Shown: positions 17,396 to 27,218 of the stretch, one piece after another
Layout of the letters: the number at the start of each line of letters is the position of its first letter
Numbering within the stretch: the stretch's first letter is position 1
Source of the DNA: an uncultured Eubacterium sp.
Lineage (GTDB): Bacteria; Bacillota; Clostridia; Lachnospirales; Lachnospiraceae
NCBI GenBank assembly: GCA_910586225.1
Contig: CAJUIL010000032.1
Location: 1 to 46,713, forward strand
Length of the DNA stretch: 46,713 nt
Reading direction: 5' to 3'
Position numbers and translations under genes: made by a program
Notes under the pieces: model-generated
The model's input: the letters and a program-made list of their open reading frames with translations, nothing else
The model's database searches: none
Told to the model about the DNA's origin: nothing

Positions 17396-18103
17396 CTATG
17401 ATTTCCTGCGCAGAGCGCGCAGTCTTTCCTTCCATGCTTGATCTACACGATAGGATTCACACGTTTTCTGAATCGATTTATTATGCGTAAAGCTGTCCAT
17501 CTCGTCAGTCTGCAAAAACGCAAACGTCTGCTCCGGAAATTTGACAAAGCACATCGAAACAAGCCACGCCTGCGCCATTTTCGCATAATACCCTTCCTCG
17601 CTCAGCTGTCCGCAGATTGTCAGTATGTCTCCAAGATGCGCCTCGTCTACAAAATGGGCAAGCATTGATACGAGCGCAAAACGAACGCCGTATTCCGTAC
17701 CGCTGAATGTCCAATCGTTTACATACGCCCACCAATACTCCGGCTGCTTTTTCATCCACTTGTAAGTCATGCAGCAGCTATCGCAGACGCCCCAGTTATC
17801 GATCACCGGCACAAACGCGTCCAGCCATTGCCTGCGCGCCGCGTCGTCCATTTTGGCATAACCGATGACCAAGCCATACAGCATTTTTTCTTCATAATAT
17901 GCGTCCAGTTCCCGCGCGGCCTCCTTCATCCGGTGTAAAAAAGACTCCGCGTCCATCTTTGCTGCCTGCCTTGCAAGCTCCCGCAGTTTTGGCAGGCGCA
18001 CGCCAAGTATATTAGGTATGCCCGGCAGCAGCTTTTCCTGAAACTTTTGATAGCCTTCGTCCGCCGCCCGCTCCAGCTCTTTTCGTACCGACTGTCTGTC
18101 CAT
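17396..18103 (-). CDS. DNA alkylation repair protein, AlkD-like HEAT-repeat glycosylase
   Basis: AlkD-family proteins are helical HEAT-repeat enzymes that excise alkylated bases without base flipping. The 235-residue length and the sequence IDNWGVCDSCC around residue 103 (matching the family's W-x-x-x-D type catalytic groove), YWWAYVNDWTFSGTEYGVRFALVSML and the C-terminal NKSIQKTCESYRV fit the family. Start at ATG 18103 with AAGGAAAGAGCG upstream. It follows the PpiC foldase gene by 30 bases. Substrate specificity cannot be read from sequence; clostridial paralogues differ in activity. Confidence 0.85.
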   Translation of the reverse strand: MDRQSVRKELERAADEGYQKFQEKLLPGIPNILGVRLPKLRELARQAAKMDAESFLHRMKEAARELDAYYEEKMLYGLVIGYAKMDDAARRQWLDAFVPVIDNWGVCDSCCMTYKWMKKQPEYWWAYVNDWTFSGTEYGVRFALVSMLAHFVDEAHLGDILTICGQLSEEGYYAKMAQAWLVSMCFVKFPEQTFAFLQTDEMDSFTHNKSIQKTCESYRVDQAWKERLRALRRKS

Positions 18104-18133
18104 CGCTCTTTCCTTTATTCTTTCCTATGCCTG

Positions 18134-19144
18134 CTAAAACAATTCCCCGCAGTATTCTTCATACACCGCAAAAAAGCTGTCCGTCGTTAGATCCTTCGAT
18201 CGTTTCGCCTGCAGGTCGTTCCAAGTATTCTGATACATTTTTCTGGAAATCGTACGGATATAAGCATCATAAACATCGCCAAACGCGGCTTTTTCCCGCT
18301 TTTGTACGATCTTCACTTTGTTGGCATCTGTTAATTCTTCATTAAATTTATTGACACAGTATATGAAATAATAGCCTCTGTCTGTTTTGATACTGCTGGT
18401 AGCAGTCCCGTTGTCCAGCGCGAAGGCCGCTTTTTCCACTTCCTGCGGCAGTACGCCTCTGCCAAACTGGATTTTCACCTCGTCCGCTTCATTATAAGAG
18501 CTTGCCAGCGTTGAAAAATCTCCGCCATTTTTCAGCGCTTTTTTGACTTCTCGTGCCGTTTTAGCGTCGGATACGACTATCTGCATCGCGTCCATAATGC
18601 GGGCTTCATCGTCGCTAACCTCGCTGTTGACTCCTACCGTCAGCGATTTGTATAGCTTTTGCGCCAAAGCATAATCCTTATATAATCTCTGAATATCCGT
18701 CTGACTCACTTCCAGATATGCCAGCTCTGCTTCGCTCAAGGATTCAAAATAAGCCTTCGCCGCTTTATCCACCCCGGCCAGTTCTTCCTCCTCCAAGTCG
18801 ATCTTCCGACTCTTTGCCAGTGAATCCATACTTAATATTTTCGTCAGCTGTGCCATCGTCAGGTTTTTAATATAGTCCTCCAGCATCTCCTGCTGGCTTT
18901 CCTGCTGCCACAGGTTAACGCCGGCTACCGTTCCGTATAGGTTCTGGTAATTGACTAGGTAAACCTTTGCCTCGGCAAGAGAATAGCTCTCCCCGTCCAC
19001 CTTTAGCACTTGCTTAGACATGATCTGCGGCACATGGAGCGCATCTCCTTTTCCGCAGCCTGCACTCAGTCCAAATGCAAGCATTCCGGCGCATAACAGC
19101 GCGGCAATCCGCCTGCCGCCCGCTCTTTTTTTCGCATTACTCAT
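18134..19144 (-). CDS. Lipoprotein peptidyl-prolyl isomerase (PrsA/PpiC type)
   Basis: An extracytoplasmic foldase anchored to the membrane by lipid. The N-terminus has a signal peptide ending in the lipobox FGLSAGC (Cys about residue 29). A helical chaperone region (about 40-180) is followed by a parvulin domain (about 185-285) with DEARIMDAMQIVVSDAKTAREV, GGDFSTLASSYNE, FGRGVLPQEVEKAAFAL and GYYFIYCVNKF. The usual parvulin His of the AxHIL motif is replaced (MQIVVSDA), so isomerase activity may be reduced and the chaperone function may dominate. 336 residues. It is two bases after the small acidic gene. Confidence 0.85.
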   Translation of the reverse strand: MSNAKKRAGGRRIAALLCAGMLAFGLSAGCGKGDALHVPQIMSKQVLKVDGESYSLAEAKVYLVNYQNLYGTVAGVNLWQQESQQEMLEDYIKNLTMAQLTKILSMDSLAKSRKIDLEEEELAGVDKAAKAYFESLSEAELAYLEVSQTDIQRLYKDYALAQKLYKSLTVGVNSEVSDDEARIMDAMQIVVSDAKTAREVKKALKNGGDFSTLASSYNEADEVKIQFGRGVLPQEVEKAAFALDNGTATSSIKTDRGYYFIYCVNKFNEELTDANKVKIVQKREKAAFGDVYDAYIRTISRKMYQNTWNDLQAKRSKDLTTDSFFAVYEEYCGELF

Positions 19145-19146
19145 TC

Positions 19147-19410
19147 CTAAACCTCTACAACCAGGTATCTTCCGTCCGGAAGTGAAAATACTTCGCTGGC
19201 TTCTTCGATCTCCTTTAGACTCATATCGGCGACATCCGCGCCGCTTTCATCCAGGTAGTCCTTCACTTCCTGCAGACTTTCACACACAACAGCCAGACAA
19301 TCCTCCAAAAACTCCTCTGCCTCCTCCTGCGTAGAAGCCACATCCTCGCGGAACAGCTGGTTTTGATGCTTTAAAAAATAATTCAGACACACCTCGTCAT
19401 ACTGATTCAT
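19147..19410 (-). CDS. Small acidic hypothetical protein
   Basis: An 87-residue, very acidic protein I cannot name. Start chosen at the ATG at 19410 because AGGAGG lies ten bases upstream and this ATG overlaps the maf stop codon as ATGA. The sequence is mainly helical (EEAEEFLEDCLAVVCESLQEV) with a conserved-looking ending SLPDGRYLVVEV. Similar small proteins occur next to maf in related bacteria, as far as I recall, without known function. No signal peptide or metal motif. Confidence 0.7.
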   Translation of the reverse strand: MNQYDEVCLNYFLKHQNQLFREDVASTQEEAEEFLEDCLAVVCESLQEVKDYLDESGADVADMSLKEIEEASEVFSLPDGRYLVVEV

Positions 19411-20063
19411 CTTTCGTCTGCCTCCTTCTTCGGTATCCACATTTTTTCTTCCATCTCATCCCTCTCATCCTTTTCCATTGCTTTTAATTCCTGATAAAGC
19501 CGCGCCACCGGAAGGCCGACCACATTTTGGTAATCTCCGGAAATGCTCTGCACAAAACGCCCGCCGATTCCTTGGATTCCATAGCTTCCTGCCTTGTCCA
19601 TCGGTTCCCCGCTTTGGATATATGCATCAATTTCCGCGTCAGTCACCGGATAAAAGCAGACGCGGGTGCATTCCGAAAGCTCCTTGTACTGCCGCCTGCC
19701 ACGGAGCGAAAGGATGATCGTAACACCAGTATAAACCTCATGGACATTTCCTGCAAGCATCCGCAGCATTTTTTTTGCATCGGGCGCGTCCTTTGGCTTT
19801 CCAAATACCTGACCGTTAAAAACCACGACCGTATCCGCGCCCACGATCAGATACTCCGGCCGATGGATACGGTCGGACGGCACAGCGTTTACGCTCTGCT
19901 CGATCTCGGACGCTTTTTGCGCAGACAGCTGCGTCACAATTTCCGAAGGAATGGTTTTCGTATAAGACTCGCCTCCTACCGCAGGAATGACCTCAAAGTC
20001 TGGAAAAAGCGTCTGAAAAAGCTCTTTCCTTCTTGGCGATGCAGACGCCAAAATAATCCGCAT
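19407..20063 (-). CDS. maf: Maf-family nucleoside triphosphate pyrophosphatase
   Basis: Hydrolyses non-canonical or modified nucleoside triphosphates (house-cleaning) and has been linked to division arrest. 218 residues, about 25 longer than most, owing to a charged C-terminal tail (KAMEKDERDEMEEKMWIPKKEADER). Typical motifs: ILASASPRRKELF (1-17), VGADTVV around residue 84, GKPKDAPDAKKMLRMLAG and GSYGIQGIGGRFV. It follows addA by 32 bases and is coupled to the small acidic gene. Confidence 0.93.
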   Translation of the reverse strand: MRIILASASPRRKELFQTLFPDFEVIPAVGGESYTKTIPSEIVTQLSAQKASEIEQSVNAVPSDRIHRPEYLIVGADTVVVFNGQVFGKPKDAPDAKKMLRMLAGNVHEVYTGVTIILSLRGRRQYKELSECTRVCFYPVTDAEIDAYIQSGEPMDKAGSYGIQGIGGRFVQSISGDYQNVVGLPVARLYQELKAMEKDERDEMEEKMWIPKKEADER

Positions 20064-20095
20064 AGCAGCCTCCTTTCTAAAATCTCCCTATTCTC

Positions 20096-23000
20096 TCACC
20101 GAATTTCCACTAATTTATGCAAAGAAAATGAGTAAATCAATTTCTCTTTTAATTCTTTTCCTGTAGCCTTCTGCAAAGCCTCCGCATACAGCTCCAGCTG
20201 TACTTGATAACGTTTTACCAGCTCCTCCTGCTCAGACACTCCATCCGTTTTATAATCCAGGATCACAAGCTGGTCATCCTCGATCCAGTACGCATCCACA
20301 ATACCTTGGATCAGTACCAGCTCCTCGCTCGCTCCCTCGTACACACGGGACGCCGGAATGCCCATGACAAACGGCTGCTCTTTATACAGCTGCCCGTCCT
20401 GCTGCGCCTTTGCCATACGCGCTGCCACCGGACTGTCCAAAAAACGCCCCAGCATCCGGGGATGGACCAGCTCCTTCATTTCTGACGTAATATGCGCTTC
20501 TGCCAGCATATGCTCCATTTGCGCCTTGATATCCGCCGTCCGGTCCTTGCTGGCAGCGCTGCGCACAAAATCCACCTCTTCCATCACCTTATGGACGGCG
20601 CTTCCGCGCAGCGCGCCTTTGTTTTCCTGCTCCTTTTGCGTACGCAGAAACGCTGGAAGTATGCTTTCCTTCTCTTTGGCAAACCATTCCTCCTGCGGGG
20701 GCGTATCCTCCTCCAGTACCATCATCTGGCGGCGCTTTAGCTCGGTTACGGATATTTTTGTCTTTAAAACCGTATCAGACGCAAACGGATAGCTCCAAGA
20801 CAGCTTTTCTTCCAGCTGCTCACAAACTGCGCGGTCTGCTGTCTGGTACAGGCTGCGTACCTGTATTCGGTTCAGCCTTTCCATTGCCGCCTCTACCGCC
20901 TCCTGCAGCTTTAAGTCCCCCACCTGATAAAAGCGCAGCTCATAAAGCTCCTGATCCGCCGCTATACATGGATATACCCAGTCCAGATACGAAGAAGCGT
21001 GATATCTTGCAAAATAATCCATCGGGCGTCCGATATCCGCACTGATTTCCTGCTGCGGCAGATCAAGCCTTCCGCTTTCCTGATCCTTCAAAGCCCCGGT
21101 CAGGATCAGCTTTTCTTTTGCCCTTGTCAGCGCGACATACAAAACGCGAAGCTCTTCTCCTTGATTTTCAATCCCGATTTCATTTTCTAGTATTTTTTTG
21201 ATAAATCCGGGCTTGCGGATTCTTTTTTCTGTATCGATAACATCCAGTCCGATTCCGTACTCTGGATGCAGGATCAACCGGCTGCGGATATCCTGGCGGT
21301 TAAACTGCTTGGCTGTACCGCTTAAAAAGACAACCGGAAACTCCAGCCCCTTACTCTTGTGGATACTCATAATACGAACCACGTCTTCGTTTTCGCTTGT
21401 AATATCAGCTTCTCCGAAATCTATTTCGTATTTTTTTAATTTTTCGATATAACGTACAAAGTGAAACAGGCCTTTATAGCTTGTCTTTTCATACGCGATC
21501 GCCTTCTCAAGCAGCATATCCACATTTGCACGGCGCTGCTCTCCTGCCGGCATCGCCTGGATATAAGCGGCGTACCCGGTTTCGGCAAGAACGGTCTGGA
21601 TCAGCGTATGGATCGGCGTATACGGCGTCAGGCGGCGGAGTCTTTCATATAGATTTAAAAAATCAGCCGCTTTTTTCCTCAGCTTTGCATCCGCGTCATT
21701 TTCTTCCTCTTGCGTCTGGTCACCGCTGCCATACTGCGCATAATCCTCCAGCGCCAGAAAATAAAAATGCTCCTTGCTGGCTGTGCGGATCTGCGCAAGC
21801 TCCTGCGGACTCATCCCTCCGATCGGAGAAGCAAGTACTGCCGCCGCCGGGATATCCTGCAGCGGATTGTCCAGTATCGAAAGCATACTTAAGATCGTCT
21901 GGATCTCCACAGCCGCAAAATACCCGGTCTGCGACGTCGTATGTGCCGGAATACCGGCCTGCGCCAGTACTTTTAAAAACGTATCCGCCCATCCGCTCAT
22001 ACTGCGCAGCAGGATCACGATATCTCGATAACGGATCTTCCGCAGCTGCCCGCTCTCCTTATCCGTTACAAGCTGTGTTTCCATCAGTTCCCGGATACGC
22101 GCTGCGACCATACGGGCTTCCAGCTCCTGCCAGCTGTTCATCTCCTCCTGCGCAAGCTCCTCCTTGGAAGCCTGCGCGAGCAGCAGTTCACACCGGAACA
22201 TATGTTCGTCTTGTTCATAAGACGGATAAGACGCCCCCGCATACAGGGCCGCCTGGCTGTCGTATTCCACGTTTCCCAAATCCTCATGCATAATATGACA
22301 AAAAATCCGGTTAACGGCATCCACAACCTCTGTACGGCTGCGGAAATTTTTGTGCAGGTCGATCTTTTGCTTTGCACTTTCTCCGCTTGTATAGGATTTA
22401 TATTTTTCAATAAACAGCTCCGGCCTTGCCAGACGGAAACGGTAAATACTCTGCTTGACGTCCCCGACCATAAAAATATTAGGTTCTCCGAGCGCCTCTT
22501 TAGACACCGCTTTTAAGATCGTCTCCTGTACATAGTTACTGTCCTGGTACTCGTCGATCATGATCTCTTCGTAAACCTCCCGCAGCTCCTTTGCCGCTGC
22601 TGTCGGCTCCTTTGTCTGCGCATCGACGAGAATATGCAGCGCATAGTGCTCGATATCTGAAAAATCCAGCAGGTTACGCTCCTCCTTTTTCGCCCGGTAA
22701 GCATCCGAAAAGGTCTGCACCAAGGCTGAAAGCGCCTCTACATCCGGCAGGATCTCTTGGATATCTGATAGTATGTGCGTCACATCCTCGTAAAAATAAG
22801 AATCCTGCAGCTTTCCAAGCGCGTCTTTTACTGTCTTTCGGATGCTTTTCACCTGCTCCTGCTTTTCTTTGCTGCCGTCGTATTTTCGGTTGACCCCAAG
22901 CTTCGTAAAGGACAGCGACGAAAGGCAGCGGCTGTAATCCGCATAGCTTTCACAGGCGCACAGCCCATTCAGCAGGTCAATATCATCCTGTACAGCGGCA

Positions 23001-23743
23001 AGATACATCTGCGGGCCGTCCGGATCGCAGCAAAGCGCCATCGCATCTTCCATCTGCTGTTTTAAATCCGCTGCAATACAGCCTAAATACCGCAAAAGTC
23101 CCTGCAGCCAAGCCTGTTCTTCCATCTGCTGCGCATCCTGCAACCGATAAAAGGCAGGCAGCGACGCCAGCCATTCCTCCGGCCACGGATAGCTCTGGGA
23201 AAAATCAAACAGGCGCAGCATAAAATCTGTGAGCGCCGCATCGCTTTTCGCTGTCGCATATCGATCCGCCAAGCGCAAAAAGCCTTCGGATCCTTGCGCA
23301 TAACATTGTTCCAGCACCTCTTGGGCCACATCCGCCTTCAGCAGCTGCAGCTCCCCCGGATCTGCGATCCGAAACGACGGCTCCAAGCCGATCGTCTGAA
23401 AATAATTGCGTACGACATACAGGCAAAAGCTGTCTATCGTCGTGATCTGCGCATTGTGCACAAGCGTCGCCTGCCGCTGCAGGCCGCTGTTTTCCGGCTC
23501 CTGCTCCAGACGCTTTTCGATCGCCTGGCTGACGCGCTCACGCATTTCCGCAGCCGCAGCCTTCGTAAAGGTCACGATCAGCATCCGGTCAATATCTACC
23601 GGATGCTGCCTGTCCAATACCTTCTGTACGATCCGCTCCACGAGTACTGCCGTTTTCCCGGAGCCTGCCGCCGCGGATACGAGCAGATTTCGGTTTCTCA
23701 GCGCAATGACCTGCTGCTGCTCCTTCGTCCAAGTGACTCCCAT
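20096..23743 (-). CDS. addA: ATP-dependent helicase/nuclease subunit A
   Basis: Large subunit of the AddAB (RexAB) helicase-nuclease, which processes double-strand breaks for RecA-dependent repair. 1215 residues from the ATG at 23743, chosen for GGGAAGG just upstream and because the protein then begins MGVTWTKEQQQVI, as the family does; the ATG at 23773 lies inside addB. Superfamily-1 motifs: Walker A AAAGSGKT (24-31), DEYQDSNYVQ, VGDVKQSIYRFR, SIHKSKGLEFPVVF, LYVALTRAKEKL. The C-terminal RecB-type nuclease shows GSAVHKVMEEVDF and LVILDYKTDGV (Asp and Lys of the active site). Intact. Confidence 0.97.
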   Translation of the reverse strand: MGVTWTKEQQQVIALRNRNLLVSAAAGSGKTAVLVERIVQKVLDRQHPVDIDRMLIVTFTKAAAAEMRERVSQAIEKRLEQEPENSGLQRQATLVHNAQITTIDSFCLYVVRNYFQTIGLEPSFRIADPGELQLLKADVAQEVLEQCYAQGSEGFLRLADRYATAKSDAALTDFMLRLFDFSQSYPWPEEWLASLPAFYRLQDAQQMEEQAWLQGLLRYLGCIAADLKQQMEDAMALCCDPDGPQMYLAAVQDDIDLLNGLCACESYADYSRCLSSLSFTKLGVNRKYDGSKEKQEQVKSIRKTVKDALGKLQDSYFYEDVTHILSDIQEILPDVEALSALVQTFSDAYRAKKEERNLLDFSDIEHYALHILVDAQTKEPTAAAKELREVYEEIMIDEYQDSNYVQETILKAVSKEALGEPNIFMVGDVKQSIYRFRLARPELFIEKYKSYTSGESAKQKIDLHKNFRSRTEVVDAVNRIFCHIMHEDLGNVEYDSQAALYAGASYPSYEQDEHMFRCELLLAQASKEELAQEEMNSWQELEARMVAARIRELMETQLVTDKESGQLRKIRYRDIVILLRSMSGWADTFLKVLAQAGIPAHTTSQTGYFAAVEIQTILSMLSILDNPLQDIPAAAVLASPIGGMSPQELAQIRTASKEHFYFLALEDYAQYGSGDQTQEEENDADAKLRKKAADFLNLYERLRRLTPYTPIHTLIQTVLAETGYAAYIQAMPAGEQRRANVDMLLEKAIAYEKTSYKGLFHFVRYIEKLKKYEIDFGEADITSENEDVVRIMSIHKSKGLEFPVVFLSGTAKQFNRQDIRSRLILHPEYGIGLDVIDTEKRIRKPGFIKKILENEIGIENQGEELRVLYVALTRAKEKLILTGALKDQESGRLDLPQQEISADIGRPMDYFARYHASSYLDWVYPCIAADQELYELRFYQVGDLKLQEAVEAAMERLNRIQVRSLYQTADRAVCEQLEEKLSWSYPFASDTVLKTKISVTELKRRQMMVLEEDTPPQEEWFAKEKESILPAFLRTQKEQENKGALRGSAVHKVMEEVDFVRSAASKDRTADIKAQMEHMLAEAHITSEMKELVHPRMLGRFLDSPVAARMAKAQQDGQLYKEQPFVMGIPASRVYEGASEELVLIQGIVDAYWIEDDQLVILDYKTDGVSEQEELVKRYQVQLELYAEALQKATGKELKEKLIYSFSLHKLVEIR

Positions 23744-23762
23744 AATCCTTCCCTGCCTTATG

Positions 23763-26700
23763 TTATTTCCCACGTTTTACCGCAGCATCCATCTTCTCCA
23801 GCACATCCGCCGCCTGGTCAAATTTTTCCAGCCTGCGGTACGAAAAACCATCCAGCCTTTCGTCAAATCCGCACACGCTTCGGTACGGACAGTAGCCGCA
23901 CGGTGTTTTCTCTCCCAGCTCATATGGGTTTACATCGATTTCCCCACGCATCATGCGCACACCAAGCTCTGCAATCTTGCGGCTTACATAATCCGAAATG
24001 ACCGCAAACTGCTCCCCGGATGCCGCCTTCGAATTTTTGCGCAGCGTACCGTCCTTATTTTCCGTAACCGGAAGAATCTTGGATACAGACTGCATCTCGT
24101 GATCCATCGCGTGATAAACCTCTGGATCCGCATTTACATATCCGTCCAGCTTAAGCTTTGCAAATATCTGCTCACGGATCTCTTCCTCGGAAAGCTCCTC
24201 CTGCGTATCCAGCAGCGGATCGTCGATATGATAATAAAAGATCCCCGCCGGCTTGACCTCTTTTTGCGGATGCTTGGCGCGCGTAAGCTCCATCGCTGCG
24301 TTTAGATACACAACAAGCTGCAGCTGCAGGCCATGATAAAGCGATACGAGCTGAAAGCTTGTGCTGCCGGATTTGTAGTCAATGACCCGGACATAAACCT
24401 CCCGCTCCCGCTCCCATAAGTCCATACGGTCGATCCGTCCGCGCAGGCGCATTTTTTCTTCCTCGCCCAGCTGGAACTGGATCGCATCCAGACTATTGAC
24501 ATACTGGAACGACACCTCGTAATTTTCCGGTACAAAACTGCCGCTGCGTATCTGCCGTCCCAGCGCGTCAACTGTCCGGTTCAGCACCTTTTCCATACGA
24601 CGCACGAGATAGCTGTTGCGTTCGCCGTCTGCAAGCGCCGTATTTTTACACGCGGCAATCGCAAGCTCGACCGCTTCTTTTGCATACTGCTGCTGGCTCT
24701 CCTGCGTTAAATGGAACCAGTCGTCGCCCGCGGCCTGCATCCTTTTTGCAAACTGCTCCAGCGCATCGTGCAAAATACTCCCAAAATCCACCGCTTCAAA
24801 TTCATTCAGCTGCCGCTTGGCCAGCTGAAGTCCGTATTGTAAAAAATGCGCAAATGCACATCCCGCAAACCGCTCCAGCCTTGTCACCGAGTTTTCCAAT
24901 ATCATCCCGTACAGCTTGCGGCAGATTTCACTGCTCAGCCTGGAATCCTGATGTGAGAAAAAAGCGGCGTCCACATAATCCGGTATCATATGCGCCCACG
25001 GCTCGTGCTGCATATACCAGGCATACAGCGCCTTCCACTCCTCGGATTCCTTATGCTCCCTTGCATCCGCAAGGCCGCTTAAAAAATACTGCAGGCTGCT
25101 TTTCGGCGTCGCGCCTGCTCCCTGCCCTGTATCCCCTTCGCCCTCTGCTCTTAACGTTTCCACCGAAAGCGCCGGAAACATTTTTAAGATCGTTGTGATC
25201 AGATACGACCGCCTTCTGGACTCCCCCTCCTGCCCTGCCTGGGAATAAGTCAGATACAGCTTATCCGAAGGCTTCGTCAGGTTCAGGTACAGGTAAAATT
25301 TTTGGATAAACGCCTTTTCCCGTGCCGTCGGTGCCAGCGTCAGGTCAAAGCCCGCCAGCTTTTCCCGCTCAAACTCAGACAAAATTCCGCTGCTTGCTTC
25401 GTTCTTGGGGATAATGCCGTCGTTGACGCCGATAAAAAACAGCACCTTGATATGCTCCAGTCTTGTACGCTCGATGTCCCCGAACAGCACACGGTCATAG
25501 CCCGGCGGGATAATGCCGACCTTGGAAGCCTCAAAGCCTGCGTCCAGTATGTTCGCATACTCCTTTTTCGTTACGGCTTCCTCTCCCAAAAGCTGCACCA
25601 GCTTGTCCAACAGGTCGATGACGATACCGTAGATCTGCTCATTTTCCTTTGCCTGTGCCAGCAGCCCTTCGGCTTCGTACTGCTCCCTCAGCGCATCCAG
25701 CTGCTCTTCCAAATGCAGCCGCACGAGCAGTTCATACAAGGCCGTCGTCATTTCCCGTACGGTCGCGCCTTTTTGATGGAACGCTTCATGGAACGGCAAA
25801 AAGCAGTCCGAAAACGCCTGCCTTGCCTCGTTCAATACCGCAAGCTGCGCTTCCTCCAGCCATTTCGCCGGCCTTACCCATACCTTTTGAAATCGGCTCC
25901 AGCCGCGGATGCCAAAAGCCAGCAGATAATTTTCCATCAGATCCATCGTCTCCATATCCTCGATACCGCTTAGGCCGCTTTTAAAATAGCGCATCACGCT
26001 CTCATAGGAATAGTCCGACGTTTCCATTTCCAGCACGGCGCGCACCAGCTCGATCATCGGATGGAACAGGATATTTTTTTTCTGGTCGATAAAAAGCGGA
26101 ATGTCATACAACGCGAAAATCTCTTCCGCGTAATGCGCATAAGCAGGTACATCCCCGGTCACGACCGCGATGTCGATATAGCGGTAATGCTCCTGCGATA
26201 CGAGCTGGCGGATTTCCCCAGCTACAAATCGAAGCTCATTTTTCGGCTGGAACAGTCCAAGGATTCGGATCTGATCCCGCAGTCTTTCTGGTTCTGTCCG
26301 ATCTTTTGCCTGAAATCTGCGGAATAGATTCTGCTCCAGATGAAAGATTGCCGGAGCGGACGCATACCGCTTCTCTCTCCCATGCCCAAGCTGCACCGGG
26401 TCAAGCAGGCGTACCTGCTTTCTTTCAGCAAGCTCCAGCAGGGAAGCGACCGTTTTCTTGCTCAAATAAAACAAATCCTGGATATCCGGCCTGCCATACA
26501 GCGGCTCGCGCTCGTCCATCGTAACTGCTATATGCACGCTCTGCGCCAGCGCAAGCAGCTCCTCTAAAAATTCCAGCTGCACTGGGGTAAATCCAGTATA
26601 GCCGTCCAGCACAACGATGCTGTCACGCAGCATTTCTGATTCCGGCGCCGCCTTTGTCAGCAAATGGATGATTTCGTCTGCCGTCACATAGCGGCCTTCC

Positions 26701-27209
26701 AAAAACTCCTGAAATCCCCGGTAAAGCGTGATAATATCATGCAGCTTATACCAGAGTGCATTTTTCTGCTCCAGACTGTCGCGCACCTGCACAAGCTCCT
26801 CTGGCAGCACATGATACTGCATAAGCTCTGAGATCAGGGATTTCAGCTCGCTGATATACCCGGTCTTACGGATGTTCCCGCCAAGCAGCTGCAGCTGTTT
26901 TTCCCTGTCTCCCGCTACATTGCGCAGTACCAAGCTTTTTCCGGTCTCCTCCAGCACGACGAAATCCATCATGCCAAGGTCGTCAAACACGCGGTACGCA
27001 AGTCTTTGAAAGCTCAGCACATCAATATTTAAGATCGAGTGAGCCGGATGGCGGTTGACAAATTCCTTCTGCGTCTGCATCGTAAACTGCTCCGGCACTA
27101 GAAATAAAAAATCCTTCCTCGGATGCTTTAACGCCTGCTCCAGCACATATTCATACAGCCAGGTAGATTTCCCGCTGCCGGAATTGCCGAAAATAAATTG
27201 TAATGACAT
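23763..27209 (-). CDS. addB: ATP-dependent nuclease subunit B
   Basis: Partner of AddA. 1148 residues: an N-terminal helicase-like fold with Walker A GNSGSGKST (8-16), a central region, and a RecB nuclease domain with GSILHDALEQF and RVIDYKSGSTS. The [4Fe-4S] cluster ligands are visible as CAFAHFLQYG around residue 785 and CGYCPYRSVC near the C-terminus (about 1105-1114), which staple the nuclease domain. It begins nine bases after the chemoreceptor gene, an unusual upstream neighbour, and ends 19 bases before addA. Confidence 0.96.
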   Translation of the reverse strand: MSLQFIFGNSGSGKSTWLYEYVLEQALKHPRKDFLFLVPEQFTMQTQKEFVNRHPAHSILNIDVLSFQRLAYRVFDDLGMMDFVVLEETGKSLVLRNVAGDREKQLQLLGGNIRKTGYISELKSLISELMQYHVLPEELVQVRDSLEQKNALWYKLHDIITLYRGFQEFLEGRYVTADEIIHLLTKAAPESEMLRDSIVVLDGYTGFTPVQLEFLEELLALAQSVHIAVTMDEREPLYGRPDIQDLFYLSKKTVASLLELAERKQVRLLDPVQLGHGREKRYASAPAIFHLEQNLFRRFQAKDRTEPERLRDQIRILGLFQPKNELRFVAGEIRQLVSQEHYRYIDIAVVTGDVPAYAHYAEEIFALYDIPLFIDQKKNILFHPMIELVRAVLEMETSDYSYESVMRYFKSGLSGIEDMETMDLMENYLLAFGIRGWSRFQKVWVRPAKWLEEAQLAVLNEARQAFSDCFLPFHEAFHQKGATVREMTTALYELLVRLHLEEQLDALREQYEAEGLLAQAKENEQIYGIVIDLLDKLVQLLGEEAVTKKEYANILDAGFEASKVGIIPPGYDRVLFGDIERTRLEHIKVLFFIGVNDGIIPKNEASSGILSEFEREKLAGFDLTLAPTAREKAFIQKFYLYLNLTKPSDKLYLTYSQAGQEGESRRRSYLITTILKMFPALSVETLRAEGEGDTGQGAGATPKSSLQYFLSGLADAREHKESEEWKALYAWYMQHEPWAHMIPDYVDAAFFSHQDSRLSSEICRKLYGMILENSVTRLERFAGCAFAHFLQYGLQLAKRQLNEFEAVDFGSILHDALEQFAKRMQAAGDDWFHLTQESQQQYAKEAVELAIAACKNTALADGERNSYLVRRMEKVLNRTVDALGRQIRSGSFVPENYEVSFQYVNSLDAIQFQLGEEEKMRLRGRIDRMDLWEREREVYVRVIDYKSGSTSFQLVSLYHGLQLQLVVYLNAAMELTRAKHPQKEVKPAGIFYYHIDDPLLDTQEELSEEEIREQIFAKLKLDGYVNADPEVYHAMDHEMQSVSKILPVTENKDGTLRKNSKAASGEQFAVISDYVSRKIAELGVRMMRGEIDVNPYELGEKTPCGYCPYRSVCGFDERLDGFSYRRLEKFDQAADVLEKMDAAVKRGK

Positions 27210-27218
27210 AGTATACTC

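Noticed and set aside
20204..26567. Many plus-strand open frames opposite addA and addB, up to 299 residues
   Set aside because: The minus-strand genes carry complete helicase and nuclease motifs over the whole length; the plus frames lack RBS and any recognisable domain.
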